From Kutzneria kofuensis (lineage in GTDB: Bacteria; Actinomycetota; Actinomycetes; Mycobacteriales; Pseudonocardiaceae): 64,000 nt of DNA. Location: NCBI RefSeq assembly GCF_014203355.1, contig NZ_JACHIR010000001.1, positions 7,132,038 to 7,196,037 on the forward strand, written 5' to 3'. Under the pieces are notes generated by a model that was given only the letters and a program-made list of their open reading frames with translations, made no database searches and was not told where the DNA came from. A program made the position numbers and the translations under genes. This document shows, piece by piece, positions 1 through 7,943 of this stretch. Numbering within the stretch: position 1 is the stretch's first letter; each line of letters opens with the position of its first letter.

Positions 1-1
1 G

Positions 2-976
2 CTGACCGTGACCAACCTGTTCTCGGTCCGCTCGTACGGCGAGTTCGAGTTCTGGTTCGCCTCCATCAAGGTCGCCGCGATCGCGGTGTTCCTGCTCGTC
101 GGCATCGTCGCGATCCTCGGCCTGATCCCCGGTTTCCCCTCGCCGGGCCTGTCTAACCTGACCGGGCACGGCGGATTCCTGCCCAACGGGGCCTCGCCGG
201 TGTTCGCCGCGATGCTGGTGGTGGTGTTCTCCTTCTTCGGCGCGGAGATCGCCACCGTCGCCGCCGGCGAGTCGGCCGACCCCGGGCACGCGGTCCGGTC
301 GGCGGTGCGCTCGGTCGTCTGGCGGATCATCGTGTTCTACCTCGGCTCGATCGCCGTCGTGGTGACGCTGCTGCCGTGGGACGACGCCGGCGTGGCCAAG
401 AGCCCGTACGTCGCGGTGCTGGACCGGATCGGGCTGCCGGCGGCCGGGGTCGTGATGGACGTGATCGTGCTGACGTCGGTGTTGTCCTGCCTGAACTCCG
501 GCCTCTACACGGCGTCCCGGATGATGTTCTCGCTGTCCGACCGCCGCGACGCGCCGGCCTTCCTGGGCCGGATCGGCCGGACCGGCGTGCCGACCGCGGC
601 GGTGCTGGTGTCCACTGTGGTCGGTTTCGTCACGGTGATCTTCAACTACGTCTCGCCGGACACCGTGTTCCTGTTCCTCACCAACTCCTCCGGCGCGATC
701 GCCGTGTTCGTCTGGCTGGTGATCGCCGTGTCCCAGCTGCGGATGCGCCGCCAGCTGGAGCGGGACGACCCGGAGCGGTTGACCCTGCGCATGTGGGGCT
801 ACCCGTATCTCACCTGGGTGTCGATCGTGGCGATGATCGTGCTGCTCGGCGGCATGGCCTTCGACGCCGACGCCCGCTCGCAACTGCTGCTCAGCCTGCT
901 CGTCGGGGCAGTGGTGCTGGTCGTGAGCTTCGTCCGGCACCGCGTCCGGATCCGCGCGGCGGCCGTACCCAGCTGA
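2..976 (+). CDS. GabP-like amino acid permease, 5'-truncated by the window edge
   Basis: The reading frame is already open at base 2, so the N-terminal membrane segments are missing. What remains is the C-terminal two thirds of an APC-superfamily amino acid permease: alternating hydrophobic segments, the conserved loop YGEFEFWFASIKV near the visible start, and a cytoplasmic Arg-rich tail. This loop is typical of the GabP/AroP/AnsP branch, which imports amino acids by cation symport. The stop is 14 bases before gabT, so the two genes are probably co-transcribed and the permease most likely brings in 4-aminobutyrate. The substrate is inferred from that neighbour and is not readable from the sequence. 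An internal ATG-like start at base 8 is not the real start because the homology continues upstream. Confidence 0.85.
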   Translation: MTVTNLFSVRSYGEFEFWFASIKVAAIAVFLLVGIVAILGLIPGFPSPGLSNLTGHGGFLPNGASPVFAAMLVVVFSFFGAEIATVAAGESADPGHAVRSAVRSVVWRIIVFYLGSIAVVVTLLPWDDAGVAKSPYVAVLDRIGLPAAGVVMDVIVLTSVLSCLNSGLYTASRMMFSLSDRRDAPAFLGRIGRTGVPTAAVLVSTVVGFVTVIFNYVSPDTVFLFLTNSSGAIAVFVWLVIAVSQLRMRRQLERDDPERLTLRMWGYPYLTWVSIVAMIVLLGGMAFDADARSQLLLSLLVGAVVLVVSFVRHRVRIRAAAVPS

Positions 977-990
977 AGGAAGGACCATCC

Positions 991-2322
991 GTGGTTACGC
1001 CCACCCTTGCCCGTCACCTCGTCACCGAGATCCCGGGCCCGAAGTCGCAGGCCGCCCAGCTGCGCCGGCAGCGGGCGGTGGCCGGCGGCGTCAGCAGCAC
1101 GCTGCCGGTGTTCGTCGAGTCCGCCGGCGCCGGCCTGCTGCACGACGTCGACGGCAACACCTTGGTGGACCTGGGATCCGGCATCGCCGTGACCAGCGTC
1201 GGCAACGCCGCGCCGGAGGTGGTGGCGGCCGTGCAGGAGCAGGTCGCCAAGTTCACCCACACCTGCTTCATGGTGACGCCGTACGACGCGTACGTGGAGG
1301 TGTGCGAGCAGCTGGCCGAGCTGACCCCCGGCTCGCACGAGAAGCGGTCGGCGCTGTTCAACTCGGGCGCGGAGGCGGTGGAGAACGCCGTCAAGATCGC
1401 CCGGCACGCCACCGGGCGGCAGGCGGTGGCGGTGTTCGACCACGCCTACCACGGCCGCACCAACCTCACGATGGCGTTGACGGCCAAGAACATGCCGTAC
1501 AAGCACCGGTTCGGGCCGTTCGCGCCGGAGGTGTACCGGCTGCCGATGTCCTACCCGTTCCGCGACCCGGCCGGCCTGACCGGCGAGCAGGCCGCGGCGC
1601 GGGCGTTGGACCAGCTGGACAAGCAGGTCGGCGCGGACAACGTGGCGTGCGTGCTGATCGAGCCGATCCAGGGCGAGGGCGGCTTCGTGGTGCCGGCGCC
1701 GGGCTTCCTGCCGGCGATCGAGAAGTGGTGCCGGGACAAGGGTGTGCTGCTGATCGCCGACGAGATCCAGAGCGGCTTCTGCCGCACCGGCGCCTGGTTC
1801 GCCTGCGACCACGAGGGCGTGGTGCCGGATCTCGTCACGACGGCGAAGGGCATCGCCGGCGGGCTGCCGCTGGCCGGGGTCACGGGTCGCGCCGAGGTGA
1901 TGGACGCGGTGCACGGGGGCGGCCTTGGTGGCACATACGGCGGCAATCCCGTCGCTTGTGCCGCCGGTCTGGCGTCCATCCGGATCATGCGCGAGCAGAA
2001 CCTGGCCGCGGCGGCGAAGGCGATCGAGGATGCCACGGTGCCGCGGCTTATGGAGCTGGCGGCGGGCGTCCCGGCGATCGGGGACGTCCGGGGCCGCGGC
2101 GCGATGCTGGCCGTGGAGCTGGTGAAGCCGGGCACCCTGGAGCCGGACCCGGAGCTGACCGGGCGGATCGCGAAGGCTTGCCACGCAAGGGGAGTTGTCG
2201 TGCTGACGGCCGGCACCCACGGCAACGTGCTGCGGCTGCTGCCGCCGCTCGTGATCCCGACGGATGTGCTGAACGACGGCCTCGACGTGCTCGCTGAAGC
2301 GATTCAGATCACGATAAGGTAA
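991..2322 (+). CDS. gabT: 4-aminobutyrate--2-oxoglutarate aminotransferase
   Basis: A class-III PLP-dependent aminotransferase of 443 residues that moves the amino group of GABA to 2-oxoglutarate, giving succinic semialdehyde and glutamate in the cytosol. Visible hallmarks are NSGAEAVENAVKIAR (cofactor phosphate loop), the IEPIQGEGGF segment, the ADEIQSGFCRTG block, and the Schiff-base lysine in TTAKGIAGG at about Lys286. The GTG start at 991 is preceded by a strong GAAGGAAGGA ribosome site. The frame is open far upstream (to 376), but that part overlaps the permease gene and is not coding. It forms a transport-plus-catabolism pair with the upstream permease. No succinate-semialdehyde dehydrogenase gene is nearby. 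A related diamine or ornithine aminotransferase cannot be fully excluded, but length and motifs fit GabT best. Confidence 0.92.
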   Translation: MVTPTLARHLVTEIPGPKSQAAQLRRQRAVAGGVSSTLPVFVESAGAGLLHDVDGNTLVDLGSGIAVTSVGNAAPEVVAAVQEQVAKFTHTCFMVTPYDAYVEVCEQLAELTPGSHEKRSALFNSGAEAVENAVKIARHATGRQAVAVFDHAYHGRTNLTMALTAKNMPYKHRFGPFAPEVYRLPMSYPFRDPAGLTGEQAAARALDQLDKQVGADNVACVLIEPIQGEGGFVVPAPGFLPAIEKWCRDKGVLLIADEIQSGFCRTGAWFACDHEGVVPDLVTTAKGIAGGLPLAGVTGRAEVMDAVHGGGLGGTYGGNPVACAAGLASIRIMREQNLAAAAKAIEDATVPRLMELAAGVPAIGDVRGRGAMLAVELVKPGTLEPDPELTGRIAKACHARGVVVLTAGTHGNVLRLLPPLVIPTDVLNDGLDVLAEAIQITIR

Positions 2323-2406
2323 CGGCGACTGGCGCGAGTGATCGGGTCACCGGTCCACCCCGTAATGCCGGATAGCAATCCGCATCCAGGAAAGGTGGTC
2401 GGACCG

Positions 2407-3210
2407 GTGATCTCTCGCGCGGTGCGCAAGGCCGCCGTCCTCGTCGTGCTCGGGATCGGTACTCTGCTGCCGCTCTCCGGCTGCTCGATCGGCACGTCGC
2501 AGGCCGCGACGCCGCCCGGGCAGGTGGACCCGAACAACCCGCTGGACGTCGGCACCCAGGTCACGCAGAGCCAGTGGGGGCCGGTGGGGCCGGCCGACCG
2601 GCTGATGCTGGTCAAGGTCGCGCTCGCCGGCGCGTGGGAGCTGCCCAGCGGCGAGATGGCGCAGACCAGGACCAACAACCCGGCCGTCCGCACGGCCGGG
2701 CAGCACCTGATCATGGGCCACACCATGCTCAACAAGATGAACGTGCAGATCGCCCAGCAGCTGGGGGTGACCATCCCGACGAAGCCGCTGCCCGAGCAGC
2801 AGGGCTTCCTGACCAACATGCAGAACGCGCAGCCCGGCATCGACTTCGACCGCGCGTTCGTCGGGCCGCTGCGCGACCAGCACGGCTCCGTCTACCAGCT
2901 GCTCTCGCAGGTGCGGGCCGGCACCCGGAACTCGCTGATCCGCGACTTCGCCAACCAGTGCATGACCACGGTGCTGGACCACATCACCGTGCTGGAGCAG
3001 ACCGGGCTGGTGAACTACAGCGCCCTGCCGTCGCCGACCGCGCCGCCGATCACACCCGTGACCACCGCGGCCCAGATCACGTCCAACAACAACAGCAGCA
3101 TCGGCGTTTTCATCATCGCCGCACTGATGGCCGGCCTCGCCATCCTGGTGCCGATCATGCGGCGGGGCGGGGGCGGCAAGCGGAGGGCCGGGTCGGCCAT
3201 TCCGGAGTGA
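2407..3210 (+). CDS. DUF4142-type lipoprotein with C-terminal membrane anchor
   Basis: A 267-residue exported protein. With the GTG start at 2407, just after an AGGAAAGGTGG ribosome site, the N-terminus is a textbook lipoprotein signal: basic MISRAVRKAA, a hydrophobic core, then the lipobox LSGC with Cys26. Upstream in-frame starts at 2338 and 2365 would put a Pro/His-rich tail before the signal and are less likely. The middle (about residues 60-200) is alpha-helical with alternating His, Gln and Met, resembling the ferritin-like DUF4142 family, whose biochemical role is unknown. A Ser/Thr/Pro linker precedes a second hydrophobic segment (IGVFIIAALMAGLAILVPIM) and a basic tail, so both ends may be membrane-tethered. 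That arrangement is unusual for a lipoprotein. Confidence 0.75.
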   Translation: MISRAVRKAAVLVVLGIGTLLPLSGCSIGTSQAATPPGQVDPNNPLDVGTQVTQSQWGPVGPADRLMLVKVALAGAWELPSGEMAQTRTNNPAVRTAGQHLIMGHTMLNKMNVQIAQQLGVTIPTKPLPEQQGFLTNMQNAQPGIDFDRAFVGPLRDQHGSVYQLLSQVRAGTRNSLIRDFANQCMTTVLDHITVLEQTGLVNYSALPSPTAPPITPVTTAAQITSNNNSSIGVFIIAALMAGLAILVPIMRRGGGGKRRAGSAIPE

Positions 3211-3220
3211 CGGCGGTTAG

Positions 3221-4261
3221 ATGGACGCCGTGAGTGTCGACGCGTTGCTGCTGCTGTCGTTCGGCGGGCCCGAGGGCGAGGCCGACGTCCGGCCGTTCCT
3301 GGAGAACGTGACCAGGGGCCGGGGAGTGCCGCCCGAGCGGCTGGACGAGGTCGCCCAGCACTACCTGCACTTCGGCGGCGTCTCCCCGATCAACCGGCTC
3401 AACCGGGACCTGATCGAGGCGATCCGCGCGGCGCTCGCGGCGGCCGGCGTGGACCTGCCGGTCTACTTCGGCAACCGCAACTGGCATCCGATGATCGAGG
3501 ACACCGTCGGCGAGATGGTCGCCGACGGTGTTCGCCGTGCGCTGGTGTTCCCGACCAGCGCCTACGGCGGCTACTCCGCCTGCCGCCAGTACGACGAGGA
3601 CATCCTGCGGGCCCGCGCCGCCGTGGCCGACGCCCCCGAGCTGGTGAAGCTCCGGCAGTTCTTCGACCACCCCGGCTTCGTGCTGCCCTTCGCCGACGCC
3701 GTGCGTGACGCCGCCGCCGGGTTCGACGACTACCGGCTGGTCTTCACGGCCCACTCCATCCCCAACTCCTTCGACGCCACCGCCGGACCGTCGGAACTGG
3801 GCGGCCACCTGTACTCGAAGCAGGTCGCCGAGGCCGCGCGGCTGGTGGCGTCGGAGTTGGGCGTCACCGAGTACGACGTCGTGTGGCAGTCCCGCTCCGG
3901 GCCGCCGCAGGTGCCGTGGCTGGACCCCGACATCGTCGACCACATCGATGCCCTGCACGCCAAGGGCGTCGCCAACCTCGTGGTGTGCCCGGTCGGTTTC
4001 GTCAGCGACCACCTCGAAGTCGTGTGGGACCTCGACACCGAGGCCCGGGAGCGCGCCGAGTCGTACGGCATGGGCTTCGCCCGGGCCGCGACCCCGGGGC
4101 CGGACCCTCGGTTCGCGGAGATGGTCGTGGAGCTGGTGCGGGAGCACATCGACGGCGTCGACCAGCGCAAGCTTTCGACGTTGTCGACGCTGGGATGCAC
4201 CGTCAACGGCGACTTCTGCGCCGTCGCCTGCTGTGAGCCGCCGGCCCGCCGACCTCGGTAG
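3221..4261 (+). CDS. hemH: ferrochelatase (probably coproporphyrin ferrochelatase)
   Basis: A 346-residue ferrochelatase that inserts Fe(II) into the porphyrin ring late in heme biosynthesis. It begins with [12 protein letters not shown], contains [23 protein letters not shown] and the metal-handling histidine in FTAHSIP (about His178), and has the QSRSGPP and [17 protein letters not shown] blocks. The C-terminus carries clustered cysteines in [15 protein letters not shown], as expected for the [2Fe-2S] cluster of actinobacterial enzymes. Actinobacteria mostly use the coproporphyrin-dependent route, so the likely substrate is coproporphyrin III (CpfC); this is family knowledge. The gene begins 10 bases after the DUF4142 gene, so read-through is likely. 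The only alternative start is a GTG three codons in. Confidence 0.93.
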   Translation: MDAVSVDALLLLSFGGPEGEADVRPFLENVTRGRGVPPERLDEVAQHYLHFGGVSPINRLNRDLIEAIRAALAAAGVDLPVYFGNRNWHPMIEDTVGEMVADGVRRALVFPTSAYGGYSACRQYDEDILRARAAVADAPELVKLRQFFDHPGFVLPFADAVRDAAAGFDDYRLVFTAHSIPNSFDATAGPSELGGHLYSKQVAEAARLVASELGVTEYDVVWQSRSGPPQVPWLDPDIVDHIDALHAKGVANLVVCPVGFVSDHLEVVWDLDTEARERAESYGMGFARAATPGPDPRFAEMVVELVREHIDGVDQRKLSTLSTLGCTVNGDFCAVACCEPPARRPR

Positions 4262-4308
4262 ACAGGGCGGCCGAACGGGCAGCGTGTCCGTCCCGTTGAG
4301 GAGCCGGC

Positions 4309-4503
4309 TCAGCGGGACCGGGCGCGCCGGACGCCCGTGACCAGTGACCACAGCCCGAGGAGCGCCACGATCGGGCCGATCGTGGCCCACAGCCGCGATC
4401 CCGTCATGAAACTGCCGGTCACGTAGCCGAGGCCCTGCGCCGTCCACAGCACCCCGAGCAGCGCCAACACCACACCGAGCAGCACGAACACCCACGGTTT
4501 CAC
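4309..4503 (-). CDS. small two-helix membrane protein
   Basis: A 64-residue protein made almost entirely of two hydrophobic helices (about residues 4-22 and 40-58), separated by a short Gly/Thr/Ser-rich loop, with a basic tail GVRRARSR. I do not recognise a named family; small two-helix proteins of this layout are common in actinomycetes. It converges with hemH, leaving 47 bases between their ends, and is divergent from the solute-binding protein gene at 4628, so the 4504-4627 gap must hold promoters for both. Third codon positions are G/C-biased, which supports coding. Function unknown. Confidence 0.6.
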   Translation of the reverse strand: MKPWVFVLLGVVLALLGVLWTAQGLGYVTGSFMTGSRLWATIGPIVALLGLWSLVTGVRRARSR

Positions 4504-4627
4504 GCCGCCACCCTACGCCCGCCGCTCCGCGCCACATGACGCCAAATTGCCGAGTGGCCCTCGACCACCGGTCCGGGATTCTGGTGAACTCGTCCAACCC
4601 TGCGGCAGACGAGGAGTGGACCAGATC

Positions 4628-6376
4628 ATGCAGAGAAAGCGGACCATGGTGGCGGTCGCCGCCGCCGCCGCCCTCGCCACGGGCCTGAGCGCCTGCGGTG
4701 GTTCCGGATCGAACGGCTCGAACGGCGGTGGCGCGCAGTTCAACGCCGCCGTCGGCAAGGTGTTCGAGCAGTCCGACGCCAAGGGCGGCGTCATCCGAAT
4801 GGCCAACTCGGGCGACTGGGACTCGTTGGATCCGGCCGACTCCTACTACAGCTACGAGTGGGACTTCGCCCGGCTGTTCGGGCGCAGCCTGCTCACCTTC
4901 GCCCCCGCGCCCGGCTCCGGCGGCACGAAGCTGGTGCCGGACCTGGCCACCGACCTGGGCAAGGCCAGCGACGGCGACAAGACCTGGACCTACCACATCC
5001 GCACCGGCGTGAAGTTCGAGGACGGGGTCACGGTCACGTCCAAGGACGTCAAGTACGCGGTGGAGCGGTCGCTGGACAAGACCGTCTTCCCCGACGGGCC
5101 GACGTACTTCAACGACTACCTCGACCTCAGGGGCTACACCTCGCCGTACAAGGACCCGTCGCCGGACAAGCTGGGCCTGCAGGCCATCGAGACCCCGGAC
5201 GACACCACGATCGTCTTCCATCTGAAGCAGCCGTTCGCCGCGTTCGACTACTTCGCCATGCTGCCGTCGACCATGCCGGTCGAGGCGGCCAAGGACACCG
5301 GCAGCGACTACAAGAAGCACGTGCTGTCCACCGGGCCGTACAAGTTCGCCGAGAACAACCTGGGCAAGAACTTCAAGCTGGTCCGCAACGACCAGTGGGA
5401 CCAGAAGACGGACCCGATCCGCAAGGCGCTGCCCGACGAGTTCGACGTCTCGCTGAACACCAACGCCGACGACATCGACCAGCGGCTGCTGGCCGGCGAC
5501 CTGGAGTTCGACGTCACCGGCGTGGGCGTGCAGGCCGCCGCCCAGGGCAAGGTCCTGGCCGACCAGCGGCTCAAGGCCAACGCCGACAACCCGTCCAGCG
5601 CCCGGCTCTGGTACACCGCGATCAACGGCGACGTCGCCCCGCTGGACAACATCCACTGCCGGCGCGCCGTGGAGTACGCCGCCGACAAGGCGTCCTACCA
5701 GGCCGCGTACGGCGGCACGATCGGCGGCGACATCGCCACCAACCTGGAGCCGCCGGTCATCCCGGGCGCCAAGAAGTTCGACCCCTACCCGTCCGCCGGC
5801 AACACCGGCGACGAGGCCAAGGCCAAGCAGGAGCTGCAGGCCTGCGGGCAGGCGGACGGCTTCAGCACCAACATCTCCTACCGCGCCGAGCGGCCGCGGG
5901 AGAAGGCCACCGCCGAGGCGCTGCAGCAGTCGCTGGCCAAGGTCGGCATCAAGCTGACGATCAAGCCGTTCCCGCAGGGCGACTACGGCAAGCTGTACGC
6001 CGGCAAGCCCGACTACGCCAGGAACAACCAGCTCGGCCTGATGGTCTACGGCTGGCAGGCGGACTGGCCGGAGGGCTTCGGCTACTTCAGCCAGATCGTC
6101 GACAGCCGCGTCATCCGCGCCTCCGGCGGCAACAGCAACCTCGGCGTGAAGGACCCCGAGGTCGACGCCCTGGTGGACAAGGCCGCCGTCACCGAGGACA
6201 ACACCGCCCGGCAGCAGATCTGGGGCCAGGTCGACCAGAAGGTCATGGACGACGCCTACATCCTGCCCGGCCTGGTCGCGAAGTCGTTGCTGTACCGGTC
6301 GTCCAAGGTGACGAACCTGTTCGTGTCCGACGGTTACGGCATGTACGACTACGTCGCCGTCGGTGTGAAGAAGTAG
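4628..6376 (+). CDS. ABC transporter substrate-binding lipoprotein, family 5 (peptide/nickel type)
   Basis: A 582-residue extracellular solute-binding protein. The start is ATG 4628, preceded by GAGGAG. The signal MQRKRTMVAV...LSAC has a lipobox with Cys23, so the mature protein is lipid-anchored outside the membrane. The body matches family-5 (DppA/OppA-like) proteins: an early DSLDPADSYYSYEWDFARLFGRSL block, the YTWTYHIR-type segment (TWTYHIRTGVKFEDG), STGPYKF, and a C-terminal ADWPEGFGYFSQIVDSR region. Such proteins deliver peptides, opines, sugars or metals to an ABC importer. No permease or ATPase genes lie next to it, and a strong hairpin follows directly, so it is an orphan receptor. 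The ligand cannot be read from the sequence. Confidence 0.9.
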   Translation: MQRKRTMVAVAAAAALATGLSACGGSGSNGSNGGGAQFNAAVGKVFEQSDAKGGVIRMANSGDWDSLDPADSYYSYEWDFARLFGRSLLTFAPAPGSGGTKLVPDLATDLGKASDGDKTWTYHIRTGVKFEDGVTVTSKDVKYAVERSLDKTVFPDGPTYFNDYLDLRGYTSPYKDPSPDKLGLQAIETPDDTTIVFHLKQPFAAFDYFAMLPSTMPVEAAKDTGSDYKKHVLSTGPYKFAENNLGKNFKLVRNDQWDQKTDPIRKALPDEFDVSLNTNADDIDQRLLAGDLEFDVTGVGVQAAAQGKVLADQRLKANADNPSSARLWYTAINGDVAPLDNIHCRRAVEYAADKASYQAAYGGTIGGDIATNLEPPVIPGAKKFDPYPSAGNTGDEAKAKQELQACGQADGFSTNISYRAERPREKATAEALQQSLAKVGIKLTIKPFPQGDYGKLYAGKPDYARNNQLGLMVYGWQADWPEGFGYFSQIVDSRVIRASGGNSNLGVKDPEVDALVDKAAVTEDNTARQQIWGQVDQKVMDDAYILPGLVAKSLLYRSSKVTNLFVSDGYGMYDYVAVGVKK

Positions 6377-6383
6377 TGCCGAG

Positions 6384-6408
6384 GGGGACCGGCCACCGGC
6401 CGGTCCCC
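6384..6408 (+). terminator. perfect 11-bp hairpin after the solute-binding protein gene
   Basis: GGGGACCGGCC, a 3-base loop ACC and GGCCGGTCCCC form a perfect stem 7 bases after the stop codon at 6376. There is no clear T-tract, as is common for actinomycete intrinsic terminators. The next gene (6431, minus strand) converges here, so the hairpin can serve both directions. Confidence 0.75.
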
Positions 6409-6430
6409 TTGCACAGCAGCCGATCCAGCC

Positions 6431-7240
6431 TTACCGGCTCTTGTTGGCGTGTTCCCCCAACACCCGCACGGCCTCGTCCACCGCGGCGCACCGAGCCCGG
6501 CGGACGGCGTCGATGAGCGGCCGCAGCGCCTCTTCCCGCGCCCGAGTCGCCGACGCCGACATGGCCCCGCCCGGGGCGTCACCCGAAGCGACCTCAAGGA
6601 TCGCGGCGACCTCCGCGGCCCGCTGCAACACCCGCAGCGACCGCGGCGGCATGCCGTTCGGCCACGCCGGCAGCGGCTGGGAGGCGATCACCGCCTCGAT
6701 CTCCTTGCGCACGTTCGGGCGATGCCGCGCGACGTCCAGGTCCACGAGCGTGCTCGCGGCCTCGCGCATGGCGCCGGCCAGCGCGTGCTCGGCCTCGCCG
6801 AGCGGGATGTGCTCGGGTGGCGTGATCTCCGGCAGGTCGAACACCGTCCAGCGGATCACCTGATCGGCGACCAGCCGCGGCACGATGCCCAGACCGGCGT
6901 CCGGCAGCACCACGGCCTGCCCGGCCCGCACGGCGGTCGCGCTCAGCGGCCCGTTGCCGCCCAGCCCCCGGGTGTCGCCGGGCACCGGCAGCACCAGCCG
7001 GCCGTCGCCGGCCTGGGTGCGCCGCAGCGCCGCGAGCAGCATCGCGGGCGCGGCCGGCATCTCGTCGGGGCCGGGAAGGTCGAGCGCCGTCGCGGTGCCG
7101 TCGTCGTCGGCGACCACCTCGTGCAGCTCGGCCCAGATCTGGAGGGCGTCCAGGACGTCGTCGGCCGCGGCCGCGCCATGCAGCCAGGCAGACGTCCAGA
7201 CGACCAGCGTCGCACTCGGACAGGACACGCCTACCGACAT
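6431..7240 (-). CDS. conserved actinobacterial hypothetical protein
   Basis: A 269-residue protein from the ATG at 7240. A TTG start at 7261, seven codons further upstream, would overlap the stop of the upstream gene in a TTGA arrangement and is equally possible. The sequence has no membrane segment. The N-terminal half is mixed alpha/beta with an acidic, Asp-rich segment (AELHEVVADDDG); the C-terminal half is helical and Ala/Arg-rich. I do not recognise a catalytic motif. It lies directly downstream of the YcxB-like gene on the same strand and the two are almost certainly co-transcribed, which suggests a shared but unknown role. Confidence 0.6.
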   Translation of the reverse strand: MSVGVSCPSATLVVWTSAWLHGAAAADDVLDALQIWAELHEVVADDDGTATALDLPGPDEMPAAPAMLLAALRRTQAGDGRLVLPVPGDTRGLGGNGPLSATAVRAGQAVVLPDAGLGIVPRLVADQVIRWTVFDLPEITPPEHIPLGEAEHALAGAMREAASTLVDLDVARHRPNVRKEIEAVIASQPLPAWPNGMPPRSLRVLQRAAEVAAILEVASGDAPGGAMSASATRAREEALRPLIDAVRRARCAAVDEAVRVLGEHANKSR

Positions 7241-7257
7241 TACAGACGCGGTCCGGA

Positions 7258-7737
7258 TCAACCGGTCGGACCCACCCGCCGGATCAACAGTTCGCGGAAC
7301 ATGTGCTCATCGGACGGGAGCGCGAAAGCCCGGTGCGGCACGGCGTACACCGGTCCGTGGGCGCGGGCGCCGAGCCGCAGCACGATGCCGTGCTCGGTCT
7401 CGTGCCAGCTCTGCAGCGACGACCACACCAGCTCGTCGGGCAGCCCGGTGCCGTGCATGCGCAGCGCGTGCTCGTCGGCGGTGGCCCGCACGCGCTGGTT
7501 CGCGGACAGCGTGTCCCGGTAGAGCAGGCTGGCCTGCCACGGCACCCCGATGGCCACCGCGGCGGCCGCCACCAGGCTCAACAGCGCCGCCGAGGTGTTG
7601 TCGGCGAGCAGCAGGACGGCCGCCAGGATCACCAGGCAGACCGCGAACGCGGGAGCCCACCGGACGGCGGGCGCGACGGCGCGCAGGGCGTCGCGCCGAT
7701 CGGCCGCTTCCGGCTCCCAGGAGAACTCGACGCGCAC
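7258..7737 (-). CDS. YcxB-like two-helix membrane protein
   Basis: A 159-residue protein with a short N-terminal beta segment (MRVEFSWEP), two adjacent hydrophobic helices at about residues 29-68, and a C-terminal soluble domain. The soluble part, roughly LSANQRVRATADEHALRMHG then LVWSSLQSWHETEHGIVLRL, resembles the YcxB-like domain in which a PH-like beta sheet follows two membrane helices. Function in the family is not established. It is the first gene of a two-gene minus-strand unit with the gene ending at 6431. The promoter must lie in the 206-bp gap shared with the divergent AfsR-type regulator. Confidence 0.65.
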   Translation of the reverse strand: MRVEFSWEPEAADRRDALRAVAPAVRWAPAFAVCLVILAAVLLLADNTSAALLSLVAAAAVAIGVPWQASLLYRDTLSANQRVRATADEHALRMHGTGLPDELVWSSLQSWHETEHGIVLRLGARAHGPVYAVPHRAFALPSDEHMFRELLIRRVGPTG

Positions 7738-7943
7738 GGGCGCCTCCGTAATCTACGTCACACTGCGGGTGCGACAGTCTGCTCCGGAAGAGTGATCGAT
7801 TGCCACTTCGGCGCGCCGGGCGGTTGTCCAGGTTCGCCGAGCGTCATCGACGCCCACCGTCCGTAATAGAACTGACAACGGTTCGCATTCTCTTTCGCGC
7901 TGTATGCTCCCGGCGCGGCTCTGCTGGGGCAGGTGGTGGAAAG
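7738..7943. promoter_or_regulatory. divergent intergenic region, YcxB-like gene / AfsR-type regulator
   Basis: A 206-bp gap between divergent starts, less GC-rich than the flanking genes, so it should hold the promoters of both. An open frame continues upstream of the regulator into this gap, but its codon bias is weak and the ribosome site GGTGGTGGAAAG lies right before GTG 7944. No -35/-10 pair or operator could be assigned with confidence. Confidence 0.4.
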
